Shown one piece after another: positions 8,901 through 16,648 of a stretch of DNA of 64,000 nucleotides. The notes under the pieces are model-generated. The model was not told the DNA's origin. It did no database searches and worked only from the letters and a program-made list of their open reading frames with translations. The position numbers were made by a program, and so were the translations under genes. The DNA comes from Candidatus Alistipes stercoravium. Its GTDB lineage: Bacteria > Bacteroidota > Bacteroidia > Bacteroidales > Rikenellaceae. How positions within the stretch are numbered: position 1 is the stretch's first letter; every line of letters starts with the position of its first letter. The stretch lies in the NCBI GenBank assembly GCA_019119615.1, contig DWWQ01000040.1, forward strand, positions 17,287-81,286, written 5' to 3'.

Positions 8901-9127
8901 ATGTTCTCCACACCGTTGATGGCCTCCTCCAAAGGTACGACCACCGATTTCTGAATGGTCTCGGCGCTGGCTCCCGGATAGGAGGCGCGCACCATGACCG
9001 TCGGAGGCGCGATGTCGGGGTATTGCTCCACCGGCAGCGACAGAAGTCCGATGATACCGGCGATTACGATGACGATAGAAACGACCGACGCCAGTACGGG
9101 CCGTTCAATAAAATGCTTGAGTGTCAT
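5939..9127 (-). CDS. RND multidrug efflux pump, inner-membrane subunit (AcrB/MexB type)
   Basis: A proton-driven hydrophobe/amphiphile exporter (HAE1 family), 1062 residues. It has the N-terminal helix followed by the porter domain (LPVEQYPDIAPPTV), the paired proton-relay aspartates Asp404-Asp405 in TM4 (GTVVDDAIIVVE), and the duplicated 6+6 TM layout with the second half starting near residue 545. Full length and intact. It is encoded between the adaptor (3 nt gap) and the outer-membrane factor (4 nt gap). Bile salts, dyes, detergents and antibiotics are typical substrates of relatives; nothing in the sequence picks one. Confidence 0.96.
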   Translation of the reverse strand: MTLKHFIERPVLASVVSIVIVIAGIIGLLSLPVEQYPDIAPPTVMVRASYPGASAETIQKSVVVPLEEAINGVENMTYITSSAAAGSASISVYFKQGTDPDMAAVNVQNKVSTATGQLPSEVTQIGVTTMKRQTSMVKIFSLYSPDDSYDEGFLANYSKINIEPRIVRIPGVGEAFTLGADYSMRIWLKPDVMAQYKLMPSDITAVLAEQNIEASTGSLGENSQNAFQYTMKYSGRLTLPEEFENIVIRSQEDGTILRLKDVADIELGRESYSYVGKTNGHPGVSTMVFQTAGSNATEVVNQVNELLAEVEADLPKGIAIAHLHSVNDFLFASINEVLKTLFEAIILVVLVVYVFLQDIRSTLIPTVSILVSLIGTFAFLAVAGFSINLLTLFALVLAIGTVVDDAIIVVEAVQARFDAGYKSSYMATIDAMSSITSAIITSTLVFMAVFIPVAMMGGTSGVFYTQFGITMAVAVGISAINALTLSPALCALILKPYLDENGEMKDNFAARFRKTFNVAFGALVNKYKRGVMLFIKHKWLMWSTFALAIAALVLLMNTTKTGLVPDEDQGTIMVNVTTSPGTSLEETNKVLEEVADRIADIPQVENAMETAGFNMIASAAGSSYAMGIVKLKNWDERPNPEDEVHAVIGQIYARTADIKNATIFAVAPPMISGYGSTSGFSMHLQDRAGGELTDFYKVFQQFVGALNQRPEIERAYSSFNINFPQYMVRIDAAKAKRAGLSPSTILSTISGYYGGQYASYINRFSKMYYVVLQARAEDRLDLESLNHIYVRTDSGEMAPVGEFVEMEKVYSSDVLNRFNLYNSIAVQGTAADGYSSGDAINAIREVAAQVLPKGYGYEFDGITREESQTTSNTLIIFGICLLFIYLILSALYESYLIPFAVILAVPCGLMGSFLFAKIMGLENNIYLQTGIIMLIGLLSKTAILITEYAADRRRAGMSLTQAAVSAAKARLRPVLMTVLTCVLGMLPLVVSTGAGANGNSTLGTGVVGGMIVGTLALLFLVPTLFIVFETLQEKLKPLELDPDPQWSLRAELEEVKNEKEEE

Positions 9128-9130
9128 GGG

Positions 9131-10357
9131 TTATTCCTCCTTATCGTTTTGAGTTTGAGCGGCAGCCTCTCCATTCTGGGCAGCCTCTTCGGGCTGTGTG
9201 GCTTCGCCGTTCTGTACAGCATCTTCGCTGCCGGTTTCAGCCGGTGCGGCAGCCGTCTGACCCTTGGGAACGATCGGCGTACCCTCGCGCAGCATGGCTA
9301 CGCCTTCGCTGACAATGACCTCACCCGGCGTGAGACCTGCTGTAACGATGAAATCCCGGCCGTTCGAAACCTTCTCGACTTCGATCATGACCGATACGGC
9401 CTTTCCGTCCTCGAGTTTGTAGACATATCGTTTGTCCTGGAGTTCGTAGGTTGCCGTCTGCGGGATGACAATGCTGTTTTTGTAGATCGTCGGGACGATG
9501 ACTTCACCGGCCGATCCGCTCAGGAGCAGGCCTCCGGCGTTGGGGAATGCGGCCCGGCACTGTACGCTGCCGGTCGTGGCATCCACAACGCCGCTGATCG
9601 ACTCTATGCGTCCCGGTTGATCGTATATCGTGCCGTCGTTGAGCTTGAGCTGTACGTCGGGCATATTCTTGATCGTCTCGGCGATCGAGCCGTAGCGGCG
9701 CGACATTTCAAGCATCTGCTTGGCGGTCATCGAGAAGTAGACGTACATCGTCGAGTTGTCCGAAACGGTGGTCAGCGGCTGGGGAATCGAGGCGCTGACC
9801 AGGGCGCCGACACGGTACGGGAGCGTACCTACGACACCGTTCGACGGAGCCTTCACCACCGTATAGGAGAGGTTGTTGGCGGCATTGACCTGCTGGGCTT
9901 CGGCCTGTGCGAGCTGTGCCTTGGCGGTGAGCAGGTTGTTCTGGGCCGTCTGCAGGTCGAATTTGGAAACGACATTCTTGGCGAAAAGCTCCTTCTTGCT
10001 GTCGTAAGTCAGTTGTGCGGTGGCGACGCTGGCTTCAGCTACGGCGACATTGGCTTCGGCGGTCTGCAGGGCTGCCTTGTAGGGCACCTGGTCGATGATG
10101 AAGAGCGTCTGACCTTTCGAGACTTTCTGACCTTCGGTAACGCAGAGTTCGGAGATCGTACCCGATACCTGAGGGTAGATGGCGATATCCTGGCGGCCTT
10201 TGATGGTCGCGGCGTTGTTGATCAGAATTTCGCAGTCGGAGGTTGCGACGGTGATCACGGCGTATTGGCCGGGGCCCATTGCCGTCGGGGCCTGCTTGCA
10301 GGCGACGGCTGTCAGGCAGCTTGCCACGAGGGCAGCTTTCACGAATGTTTGCTTCAT
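9131..10357 (-). CDS. RND efflux periplasmic adaptor (AcrA/MexA type) lipoprotein
   Basis: The membrane-fusion protein joining pump and channel, 408 residues. It has a signal peptide with lipobox (TAVAC, Cys20), a barrel-sandwich/lipoyl half (AIYPQVSGTISELCVTEGQ), a coiled-coil hairpin (about residues 95-165), the second lipoyl half (VVKAPSNGVVGTLP) and a beta-barrel. The C-terminal 45 residues are a low-complexity Glu/Gln/Ala/Thr tail (AEEAAQNGEAAAQTQN-like), unusual for AcrA but common in Bacteroidales adaptors. First gene of the operon; a -7 box lies 47 nt upstream. Confidence 0.94.
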   Translation of the reverse strand: MKQTFVKAALVASCLTAVACKQAPTAMGPGQYAVITVATSDCEILINNAATIKGRQDIAIYPQVSGTISELCVTEGQKVSKGQTLFIIDQVPYKAALQTAEANVAVAEASVATAQLTYDSKKELFAKNVVSKFDLQTAQNNLLTAKAQLAQAEAQQVNAANNLSYTVVKAPSNGVVGTLPYRVGALVSASIPQPLTTVSDNSTMYVYFSMTAKQMLEMSRRYGSIAETIKNMPDVQLKLNDGTIYDQPGRIESISGVVDATTGSVQCRAAFPNAGGLLLSGSAGEVIVPTIYKNSIVIPQTATYELQDKRYVYKLEDGKAVSVMIEVEKVSNGRDFIVTAGLTPGEVIVSEGVAMLREGTPIVPKGQTAAAPAETGSEDAVQNGEATQPEEAAQNGEAAAQTQNDKEE

Positions 10358-10403
10358 AATGACTTTTTCTTTATGATAATAATACTAAAAAACTTTTCCC
10401 GGT

Positions 10404-10412
10404 GCAAAAGTA
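10404..10412 (-). promoter_or_regulatory. Putative -7 box for the RND operon
   Basis: TACTTTTGC on the minus strand, 47 nt upstream of the adaptor gene, fits TAnnTTTGC. It lies in the 169-nt divergent region shared with the AraC-type regulator, a natural place for operators. Confidence 0.45.
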
Positions 10413-10526
10413 CCCTATTATAACGCTTCCGTGGTCTTGATATTGCGAATAGTGTTGGTAAAAATCGGAATAAAATATGTACTTTTTTGTAAAATATCCT
10501 TAAATTTGTTCGAAAAAAGAATTTGT

Positions 10527-11375
10527 ATGGACCTTCTTAATCCGATAATCACCACATCCGAAGAGCAATTCGTGGTCGGGGAGTCCGACTTGACATTCTT
10601 CGACAACCGGGCATGCCGCACCGAGGGAGGTGCGCTGCTCTACTGCCGGAACGGTCAGGCTACGGCCATCGTGGACCAGTGCCAGTGCCAGGTATTTCCC
10701 GAAACGGTTCTGCTGTTGCTCCCCGGGGCGATCTTTATGCTGACGGATCGGTCGAATGATTTTCGCGTAACGTTCTGTGCCTTTTCGATCAATCTCTTTT
10801 CGGAAGCGGCCTTTCGGCTTGATCCGATGTTTTTCGGAGCTTTGCGCAAACAACCGGTCTTCCGGCTTCAGCAGCAGCTTGCGGAGGGCGTTTCGATCTG
10901 GTTCAAGATGGCGGAGTACACCTACCGGGACCGGGAGAATATGTTTCGCAATACGATCATCCGCAACCGTCTGCAGAACCTGTTGCTCGAATCGTTCGAC
11001 AAGATGCAGCGCTACCGCACCCATCGACCCGAATCGGCCGAGACCACTACGCGTCAGACGGAATTGTTTCACCGGTTCGTATCGCTCGTGCATGAACATT
11101 GTTCGCGTGAACGTGAGGTTACGTTTTATGCCGATCGTCTCTGCATATCGACGCGTTATCTTTCGACGATTGTGCGGAGTGTCGCGCAGACGACGGCCAA
11201 GGAATTTATCGACCGGGCCGTGGTCCTTGAGATCAAGATGCTGTTGAAATCTTCCGATGTGTCGGTTCAGGAGATCGCCTATCGGCTCCATTTCCCCGAT
11301 CAGTCGTATCTGGGTCGCTTCTTCAAGAAGCATACGGGGGAATCCCCCACCGAATACCGGAGTACGACGAAATAA
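10527..11375 (+). CDS. AraC family transcriptional regulator
   Basis: 282 residues with the ATG at 10527. The N-terminal 160 residues form an AraC_binding-like sensory part that I cannot assign to a ligand. The C-terminal 100 residues hold two helix-turn-helix motifs (ADRLCISTRYLSTIVRSV and VQEIAYRLHFPDQSYLGRFF) ending in the usual GESPTEYR. It is divergent from the RND operon and may control it. An in-frame extension to 10431 is AT-rich, lacks AraC similarity and crosses the promoter-like TAAATTTG at 10501, so it is not used. Confidence 0.9.
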   Translation: MDLLNPIITTSEEQFVVGESDLTFFDNRACRTEGGALLYCRNGQATAIVDQCQCQVFPETVLLLLPGAIFMLTDRSNDFRVTFCAFSINLFSEAAFRLDPMFFGALRKQPVFRLQQQLAEGVSIWFKMAEYTYRDRENMFRNTIIRNRLQNLLLESFDKMQRYRTHRPESAETTTRQTELFHRFVSLVHEHCSREREVTFYADRLCISTRYLSTIVRSVAQTTAKEFIDRAVVLEIKMLLKSSDVSVQEIAYRLHFPDQSYLGRFFKKHTGESPTEYRSTTK

Positions 11376-11470
11376 CCGCATCCCGTCCCGATATCCGTAT
11401 TGCGGCCCGGCGAATCTCCGGGCTGACTGACTCACGCAGGGACCGTGTCGATGAAAAAAGCGGCGGACGC

Positions 11471-11501
11471 TTGGCGGATTTAAAAAAAACGCCTATATTT
11501 G
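11471..11501 (+). promoter_or_regulatory. Promoter of the cobalamin riboswitch transcript
   Basis: TTG (11471-11473), exactly 20 nt, then TATATTTG (11494-11501): a near-ideal Bacteroidetes sigma-factor promoter. Transcription should start near 11508, just before the riboswitch. Confidence 0.75.
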
Positions 11502-11507
11502 TTTCCG

Positions 11508-11702
11508 CACAGGTTTCCGAGCGGCATCCGTATATCGGACCGCTGCAAGGAATGAAAAGGGAACGCAGTGAGAATCTGCGACAATGCCCGTTGCTGTGAG
11601 TTCCTGCCCCGGAAGGGGTACGAGCGATTCCGCCATCTTTAGCCACTGGCCGCCGGGCCGGGAAGGCGCGGAATCGGAACAAGTCAGAAGACCTGCCTGA
11701 TG
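11508..11702 (+). ncRNA. Cobalamin riboswitch
   Basis: The conserved cobalamin aptamer blocks appear in order: AAAAGGGAA, GTGAGAAT, GACAATGCCCG, GCTGTGAG, GCCACTGG, GGGAAGG and AAGTCAGAAGACCTGCC (ending near 11698). This is the layout of Bacteroidetes B12 riboswitches, which normally sit in front of btuB-type receptors or cobamide genes. Here the gene before it (AraC) has ended and no such gene follows on either strand; the transcript instead meets a terminator at 12024-12056. Confidence 0.88.
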
Positions 11703-12023
11703 CGTTTATGTCGTGATTGGTAGCCTGCGGGATTACGGGCGGAGATCAAAACGAGAATTATTCCCTGCTGTCCGGCCCTTTTCCGGTATGTGAAGCGAAG
11801 GCTTGCCAGGTATGCGGATCTCTGTTTTGAGTTCGGTCGTGCCGTATCCCGCCGGGATGAGAATGTCGCAGATGCGGCCGAACGGGGTTCCGCGGATCCG
11901 GCGGTGCGGAGATTGGTATAAGTATAAGTGTGCGTTGCCTGCCTTGCAACGGCGCCTGTCCGGACCCTGCGGAACCTGCATTTCGGGCGAATGCGGCTCC
12001 GGTCCGGCTTTTGGCCGGTAAGG
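11703..12023 (+). other. Riboswitch-driven region without a recognisable gene
   Basis: About 320 nt between the riboswitch and a strong terminator. The best plus-strand frame is a 69-codon reading (ATG 11812, stop 12019-12021) that ends 2 nt before the terminator stem. It has a Cys-rich C-terminus (CGDWYKYKC, then GPCGTCISGECGSG) but no family I know and no clear codon bias. The DNA also holds short hairpins (GCATT/AATGC near 11979-11995; CCGGC/GCCGG near 12004-12018). It could be a small protein gene, a regulatory RNA, or the remains of a deleted B12 gene. Confidence 0.4.
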
Positions 12024-12056
12024 GATCGGTCCGGTTTCCCGGACCGATCTTTTTTT
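12024..12056 (+). terminator. Intrinsic terminator of the riboswitch transcript
   Basis: A perfect 11-bp stem (GATCGGTCCGG / CCGGACCGATC, arms 12024-12034 and 12039-12049), 4-nt loop, then seven T. It isolates the riboswitch unit from the downstream tetR operon. Confidence 0.92.
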
Positions 12057-12120
12057 GGACTCTTCAACGCTTCCTGCAGGTGTCGTTTTCCTGTCCGATC
12101 GCATTTTTTGTGTGAAAAAA

Positions 12121-12153
12121 TTTGGAAGGGAAGATAATTATTCCTTATTTTGC
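12121..12153 (+). promoter_or_regulatory. Promoter of the TetR/ABC exporter operon
   Basis: TTTG (12121-12124), 20 nt, then TTATTTTGC (12145-12153; one mismatch to TAnnTTTGC). It is followed by an AT-rich stretch with the palindrome AAATATATTT near 12167-12176, a candidate operator for the TetR protein encoded 18 nt further on. Confidence 0.6.
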
Positions 12154-12193
12154 AAACAGTTTTGTTAAATATATTTGTTAATACGGGATTTCT

Positions 12194-12817
12194 ATGACAA
12201 AATCCGCTCATAACAAGGAACATGCGATTCTGGAGGCTGCCGAACGGGAGTTTTTGACCAAAGGATATGCCGGGGCGCGCACGACGTCGATCGCCGAGGC
12301 GGCCGGGGTAACCCACGCCATGCTGCACTACTATTTTCGGACGAAGGAGCACATCTTCGAGCGCATTCTCGACGAGAAGATGCAACTGATGGGCGAATCG
12401 GTGCTGGCGGCCTTCGGTGAACCGGGTCTGCCGCTGCTTGAGCGGTTGCGCAACGGCATCGAGCGGCATTTCGACTTCATTGCGGCGAATCCCGATCTGC
12501 CGCGGTTCATTGTCAATGAGGTTCTCATGCACCCGGACCGTTATGAACTCATGCGGCAGGGTATCGAGCGACTCACGAGCGTGATGTTTTCGGAGGTGCA
12601 GCAGGCACTGGACGAATCGGCTGCCCGGGGGCTTACCGAGTCGGTGGATGCCCGGATGCTGCTGCTCGACATCATTTCGCTCAATATTTTCCCGTTCATC
12701 GCCTATCCGATTCTCGAACCCATTCTGGGCGACCTGACAGCGGATCGGGAGTTTTTTTTCCGGCTTCGCCGACAGGAGACGATCGAGGCGATCATGCGGC
12801 GGATTCAAAAACATTGA
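12194..12817 (+). CDS. TetR/AcrR family transcriptional regulator
   Basis: 207 residues. The N-terminal helix-turn-helix is clear (TTSIAEAAGVTHAMLHYYFRTKEHIFERIL, about residues 28-58). The C-terminal part includes a hydrophobic segment (LLLDIISLNIFPFIAYPIL) likely forming the ligand pocket or dimer interface. It is the first gene of a seven-gene exporter operon, with 3 nt to the next gene, so it is probably an autoregulated repressor of the exporter. E. coli has the same arrangement (a TetR gene, ybiH/cecR, heading ybhGFSR). Confidence 0.9.
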   Translation: MTKSAHNKEHAILEAAEREFLTKGYAGARTTSIAEAAGVTHAMLHYYFRTKEHIFERILDEKMQLMGESVLAAFGEPGLPLLERLRNGIERHFDFIAANPDLPRFIVNEVLMHPDRYELMRQGIERLTSVMFSEVQQALDESAARGLTESVDARMLLLDIISLNIFPFIAYPILEPILGDLTADREFFFRLRRQETIEAIMRRIQKH

Positions 12818-12820
12818 ACC

Positions 12821-14101
12821 ATGAAACGGATACTGATACTCGGTGCCGCCCTGTTCGGCACCTTCGGAATGCAGGCGCAACCCACGCTTGACCGGTGCCG
12901 TGCAATGGCCCGGGAGCACTACCCCGAGATTCGACAATATGATCTGATCCGTCGTACGGCCGACTATACCCTGTCGAATGCCCGGCGGGAGTGGTTGCCG
13001 CAACTTACGCTTTCGGGGCAGGCGACCTGGCAGAACGATGTTCCGGAGTTTCCCGAGCAGATGACGGGCCTTCTGGCCGGTCAGGGGTTGGATATCCCCG
13101 GATTGCGCAAGGATCAGTACCGGGTGCAGCTGGAGGTGAGCCAGACGCTTTGGGACGGCGGCAAGTCGGCCGCCGACCGGCAGATCGCCGAAGCGGAGGC
13201 CGCCGAGCAGGCCCGGGCGACCGATGTGGACCTCTATGCGCTCGAAGGGCGTGTGGACGACCTCTATTTCGGCATTCTGCTGCTCGACGAGCGGATTGCG
13301 CAGACGCGCCTGACGATCGACCTGCTGCGGAGCAATCTCGACAAGGTCCGTTCGTTGCAGCGCCACGGTGTGGCGATGCAGCACGATGCCGACGCCGTGG
13401 AGGCCGAGCTGCTCTCCGCGGGACAGCAGCTTGCGCAGATCGGAGCGATGCGTGCGAGCTACCGCCGCATGCTGGAGCTTTTCATCGGCACGCAACTGGG
13501 CGATGTCCCCCTGCTGCGGCCCGAAGTCGCGGAAGTTCCGGACGGGGAATCGGCACGTCCCGAGCTGCAGCTCTTCGATGCGCGTATCGACCGCCTGACG
13601 GCCCGCGAGCGGCTGGTGAGGGCTGCAACGAGACCCCGTTTCGGGCTCTTTGCACAAGGGTATTACGGCTATCCGGGACTGGATTACTTCGGCAGCATGA
13701 TGGCCTCCGACTGGACATGGAATGCCGTTGTAGGGATCCGCATGAGTTGGAACATCGGCGGGTATTATACGAAGCGGAACACGCTCAAAACGCTCGATGC
13801 TACGAAACGGCAGGTTGAGGTGCAGCGGGATATTTTCCTGTTCAACAACCGTTTGGAGCGCACGGAAAACGACGGGGAGATCGTACGCCTGCGCCGGGCT
13901 TTGGCCGATGACGACCGCATCGTGCAACTGCGCCGCTCGGTTCGTGAAGCCGCCGAATCGCAGCTGCGCAACGGTGTGATCGACACGAACGACCTGCTGC
14001 GCAAGATCACCGACGAGAGCCGTGCCGCCATAGCCCGCAGCAGCCGGGAGATCGAACTGCTGAAAGCGATCTATGAACTGAAACACACGATAAACCGATG
14101 A
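12821..14101 (+). CDS. TolC family outer-membrane efflux protein
   Basis: 426 residues with a cleavable signal peptide (MKRILILGAALFGTFGMQAQ, no lipobox Cys). The first family repeat begins at LDRCRAMAREHYPEIRQYDL, long helical segments lie around residues 120-215, and a second helical hairpin follows in the C-terminal third. It would be the outer-membrane conduit for the ABC exporter encoded by the next five genes, a function that in E. coli is supplied by the unlinked tolC. Its stop overlaps the next start by 4 nt. Confidence 0.9.
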   Translation: MKRILILGAALFGTFGMQAQPTLDRCRAMAREHYPEIRQYDLIRRTADYTLSNARREWLPQLTLSGQATWQNDVPEFPEQMTGLLAGQGLDIPGLRKDQYRVQLEVSQTLWDGGKSAADRQIAEAEAAEQARATDVDLYALEGRVDDLYFGILLLDERIAQTRLTIDLLRSNLDKVRSLQRHGVAMQHDADAVEAELLSAGQQLAQIGAMRASYRRMLELFIGTQLGDVPLLRPEVAEVPDGESARPELQLFDARIDRLTARERLVRAATRPRFGLFAQGYYGYPGLDYFGSMMASDWTWNAVVGIRMSWNIGGYYTKRNTLKTLDATKRQVEVQRDIFLFNNRLERTENDGEIVRLRRALADDDRIVQLRRSVREAAESQLRNGVIDTNDLLRKITDESRAAIARSSREIELLKAIYELKHTINR

Positions 14102-14991
14102 AACGTATTCTGTTTTTTGCCCTGGCCGCCGCGGCCGCCGCATGCGGCCGTGAAACGGATTTTGATGCTACGGGAACCTTCGAGGCCACGGAAATCACCG
14201 TCTCTGCAGAGGCGTCGGGACGCATCCTGCGCTTCGATGCCGAAGAGGGCGACCGCCTGGAGGCCGGTCGGCCTGTCGGCGAGATCGATACCGTGCAGCT
14301 CTGGCTGCAGCGGCGGCAGCTCGAACGCCGGCAGGCCTCGGTACGTTCGGGACGTCCCGATGTGGAGAAACAGTTGGCGGCCCTGCGCGAGCAGATCGCC
14401 CAACAGCAGACCGAGCGGCGCCGTGTCGCAAGCCTGCTCGAGGACGGCGCCGCGACGATCAAGCAACTGGACGATATCGACGCGCAGCTGAAGATTCTGC
14501 AGGGACAGCTTGCGGCCCAGCTCTCGACGCTCGAGAGCAGCGTCTCGGCAATCGACGAGAACGCCTCGGCTCTCGATCTGCAGATCGCGCAGATCGACGA
14601 CCGGCTCCGCAAATGCCGCATCGCGTCGCCCGTGGCGGGCACCGTGCTGGCCAAATATGCCGAGGCCGGCGAGGTGGTTGCCGCGGGGCGTCCGTTGATG
14701 AAGGTCGCCGATCTGGAGACGCTCTACCTGCGGGCCTACTTCACCTCGGAGCAGTTGGCCGGCCTGTGCCTCGGCGACGAGGTGGTCGTAACGGCCGATT
14801 TCGGCGGAGATGCCCGCTTCGACTATCCGGGCCGGATTACCTGGATCGCCTCCGAGAGCGAGTTTACGCCCAAGACGATCCAGACGCGCGATTCGCGGGC
14901 CAATCTGGTCTATGCCGTGAAGATCGCCGTCCGCAACGACGGCCGGTTGAAAATCGGACTTTACGGGGAGGTGCGCCTCGCCGGCGAATAA
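14098..14991 (+). CDS. HlyD-family periplasmic adaptor lipoprotein (YbhG-like)
   Basis: 297 residues. The lipoprotein signal ends at Cys16 (AAAAACG). The first lipoyl half (GTFEATEITVSAEASGRIL) is followed by a long coiled-coil hairpin, about residues 65-165, rich in Gln/Arg/Glu, then the second lipoyl half (CRIASPVAGTVLAKYAEAGE) and a barrel domain. It links the inner-membrane permease pair to the TolC protein. The gene overlaps tolC by 4 nt and precedes the first ATPase gene by 12 nt. Confidence 0.9.
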   Translation: MKRILFFALAAAAAACGRETDFDATGTFEATEITVSAEASGRILRFDAEEGDRLEAGRPVGEIDTVQLWLQRRQLERRQASVRSGRPDVEKQLAALREQIAQQQTERRRVASLLEDGAATIKQLDDIDAQLKILQGQLAAQLSTLESSVSAIDENASALDLQIAQIDDRLRKCRIASPVAGTVLAKYAEAGEVVAAGRPLMKVADLETLYLRAYFTSEQLAGLCLGDEVVVTADFGGDARFDYPGRITWIASESEFTPKTIQTRDSRANLVYAVKIAVRNDGRLKIGLYGEVRLAGE

Positions 14992-15003
14992 TACCCTGCT
15001 GTC

Positions 15004-15915
15004 ATGGATGCCGCCATCAAGGTTCAGGGCCTGACCAAGCGTTACGGAACACTCACGGCGCTCGACGACGTCTCGTTCGAGGTGCGCCGGGGCGAACTGT
15101 TCGGGTTGATCGGTCCCGACGGCGCGGGCAAGACGACCCTCTTCCGGCTGCTGACGACGCTCTTGACGCCCGATGCGGGAAGTGCGTCGGTCGATGGCCT
15201 CGACATCGTGGCCGACTACCGGGCCATCCGACGCCGGGTGGGTTACATGCCCGGGCGCTTCTCGCTCTATGCGGATCTGACGGTTGCCGAGAACCTCGAC
15301 TTCTTTGCGGCGCTCTTCGGAGTGGATGCCGCGGCGAACTACGAGCTGATCGCTCCCGTCTATCGGCAGATCGAGCCTTTCCGTACGCGTCGTGCCGGGA
15401 ATCTCTCGGGCGGCATGAAACAGAAGCTGGCGCTCTGCTGCGCGCTGATCCACCGTCCCTCGGTGCTCTTTCTCGATGAGCCTACCACGGGAGTCGATGC
15501 CGTCTCGCGCAGCGAGTTCTGGGAGATGCTCGCCGGGTTGAAGGAGCGGGGCATTTCGATGCTCGTTTCGACACCCTATATGGACGAGGCGCGCCGTTGC
15601 GACCGCATCGCCCTCTGCGACAAGGGACGGCTGCTGGGGGTCGATACGCCGCAGGAGCTTGTCCGGAGTTTCGACGATCCGCTCTATGCCCTCACGGGGC
15701 CGGATCTCTATGGACTGCTCACGGCGGCCCGGCGGCAGCCCGGCGTTCGGGAGTGCTACCCTTTCGGCGCGGCGCACCATCTGGTCGCCGAACGCGGATT
15801 CGACCCCGACGGGCTGCTCCGTGCACTTTCGGCGGAGGGTTTTACCGGGGTTTCGATCCGTCCCGTTGCGGCGGATATCGAGGATGTATTCATAAAACGC
15901 ATGGGTCATGAGTAA
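15004..15915 (+). CDS. ABC exporter ATPase (first YbhF-like half)
   Basis: 303 residues. Walker A is GPDGAGKT (37-44), with Asp where most ATPases have Asn; the signature is LSGGMKQ, Walker B FLDEPTTGVD, and the H-loop position reads STPYMDEA with Ser instead of His (VSTPY rather than VTTHY), a change also seen in some YbhF N-halves. The last 70 residues are an extra alpha/beta tail typical of drug-exporter ATPases. In E. coli this and the next protein are fused as YbhF; here they are two genes overlapping by 8 nt. The loss of the H-loop His suggests an asymmetric ATPase pair. Confidence 0.92.
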   Translation: MDAAIKVQGLTKRYGTLTALDDVSFEVRRGELFGLIGPDGAGKTTLFRLLTTLLTPDAGSASVDGLDIVADYRAIRRRVGYMPGRFSLYADLTVAENLDFFAALFGVDAAANYELIAPVYRQIEPFRTRRAGNLSGGMKQKLALCCALIHRPSVLFLDEPTTGVDAVSRSEFWEMLAGLKERGISMLVSTPYMDEARRCDRIALCDKGRLLGVDTPQELVRSFDDPLYALTGPDLYGLLTAARRQPGVRECYPFGAAHHLVAERGFDPDGLLRALSAEGFTGVSIRPVAADIEDVFIKRMGHE

Positions 15916-16648
15916 ACCGATTCTCTCCGTCCGGGAGCTGACCAAACGCTTCGGGACCTTCACGGCCGTCGATCGCATCTCGTTCGATGTCGGGCGCGGC
16001 GAGATTTTCGGCTTCTTGGGTGCCAACGGCGCCGGGAAGACCACGGCGATGCGCATGCTCTGTGGTTTGAGCCTTCCCACGTCGGGCCGCGGCACGGTCG
16101 CCGGCTGCGACATCCTGCGTGAAAGCGAGGCGATCAAACGCCATATCGGCTATATGAGCCAGCGTTTCTCGCTCTACGACGACCTGACGGTGCTCGAGAA
16201 CATCCGCCTTTACGGCGGTATTTACGGCTTGCGACGGCGCGAGATCCTGCGGCGGGCCGTGGAGGTGCTCCGCCGGCTCGACTTCGGCTCCGAACGCAAC
16301 ACGTCGGTTGGGGCCCTGCCGTTGGGCTGGAAGCAGAAACTGGCCTTTTCGGTGGCGACGTTGCATCGCCCCGAACTGGTCTTTCTCGATGAACCTACGG
16401 GAGGTGTCGATCCCCTCACGCGCCGCCAGTTCTGGGAGTTGATCTACGAGGCGGCCGCCGGAGGCACGACGCTCTTCGTTACCACGCACTATATGGACGA
16501 GGCGGAGTACTGCTCGCGGGTGTCGATCATGGTGGATGGCCGGATCTGCGCCCTGGGTGCTCCGGCCGAACTGAAACGCGAATTCGGGGCGGCATCCATG
16601 GACGAAGTGTTCCGCCTGCTGGCCCGCGGAGCCAAACGCAGTGAATGA
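15908..16648 (+). CDS. ABC exporter ATPase (second YbhF-like half)
   Basis: 246 residues. Walker A is GANGAGKT, Walker B FLDEPTGGVD and the H-loop VTTHYMDEA is intact. The signature is LPLGWKQ instead of LSGGQ, a degenerate form I associate with the C-terminal half of YbhF-type ATPases. With the preceding protein it would form a heterodimer in which one site has a poor signature and the other a poor H-loop. It overlaps the following permease gene by 8 nt. Confidence 0.92.
   Translation: MSKPILSVRELTKRFGTFTAVDRISFDVGRGEIFGFLGANGAGKTTAMRMLCGLSLPTSGRGTVAGCDILRESEAIKRHIGYMSQRFSLYDDLTVLENIRLYGGIYGLRRREILRRAVEVLRRLDFGSERNTSVGALPLGWKQKLAFSVATLHRPELVFLDEPTGGVDPLTRRQFWELIYEAAAGGTTLFVTTHYMDEAEYCSRVSIMVDGRICALGAPAELKREFGAASMDEVFRLLARGAKRSE

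Noticed and set aside
5882..10423. A 1513-codon open frame on the plus strand, antisense to the RND efflux operon
   Set aside because: It is the mirror of GC-rich genes whose codon bias suppresses stops on the other strand. The protein is Arg/His/Asp-rich with no family resemblance, while the minus strand encodes intact RND components.
11684..14143. An 819-codon minus-strand frame across the riboswitch region and the TetR/TolC genes
   Set aside because: It runs antisense through two clear plus-strand genes and a strong terminator. No signal, domain or promoter supports it.
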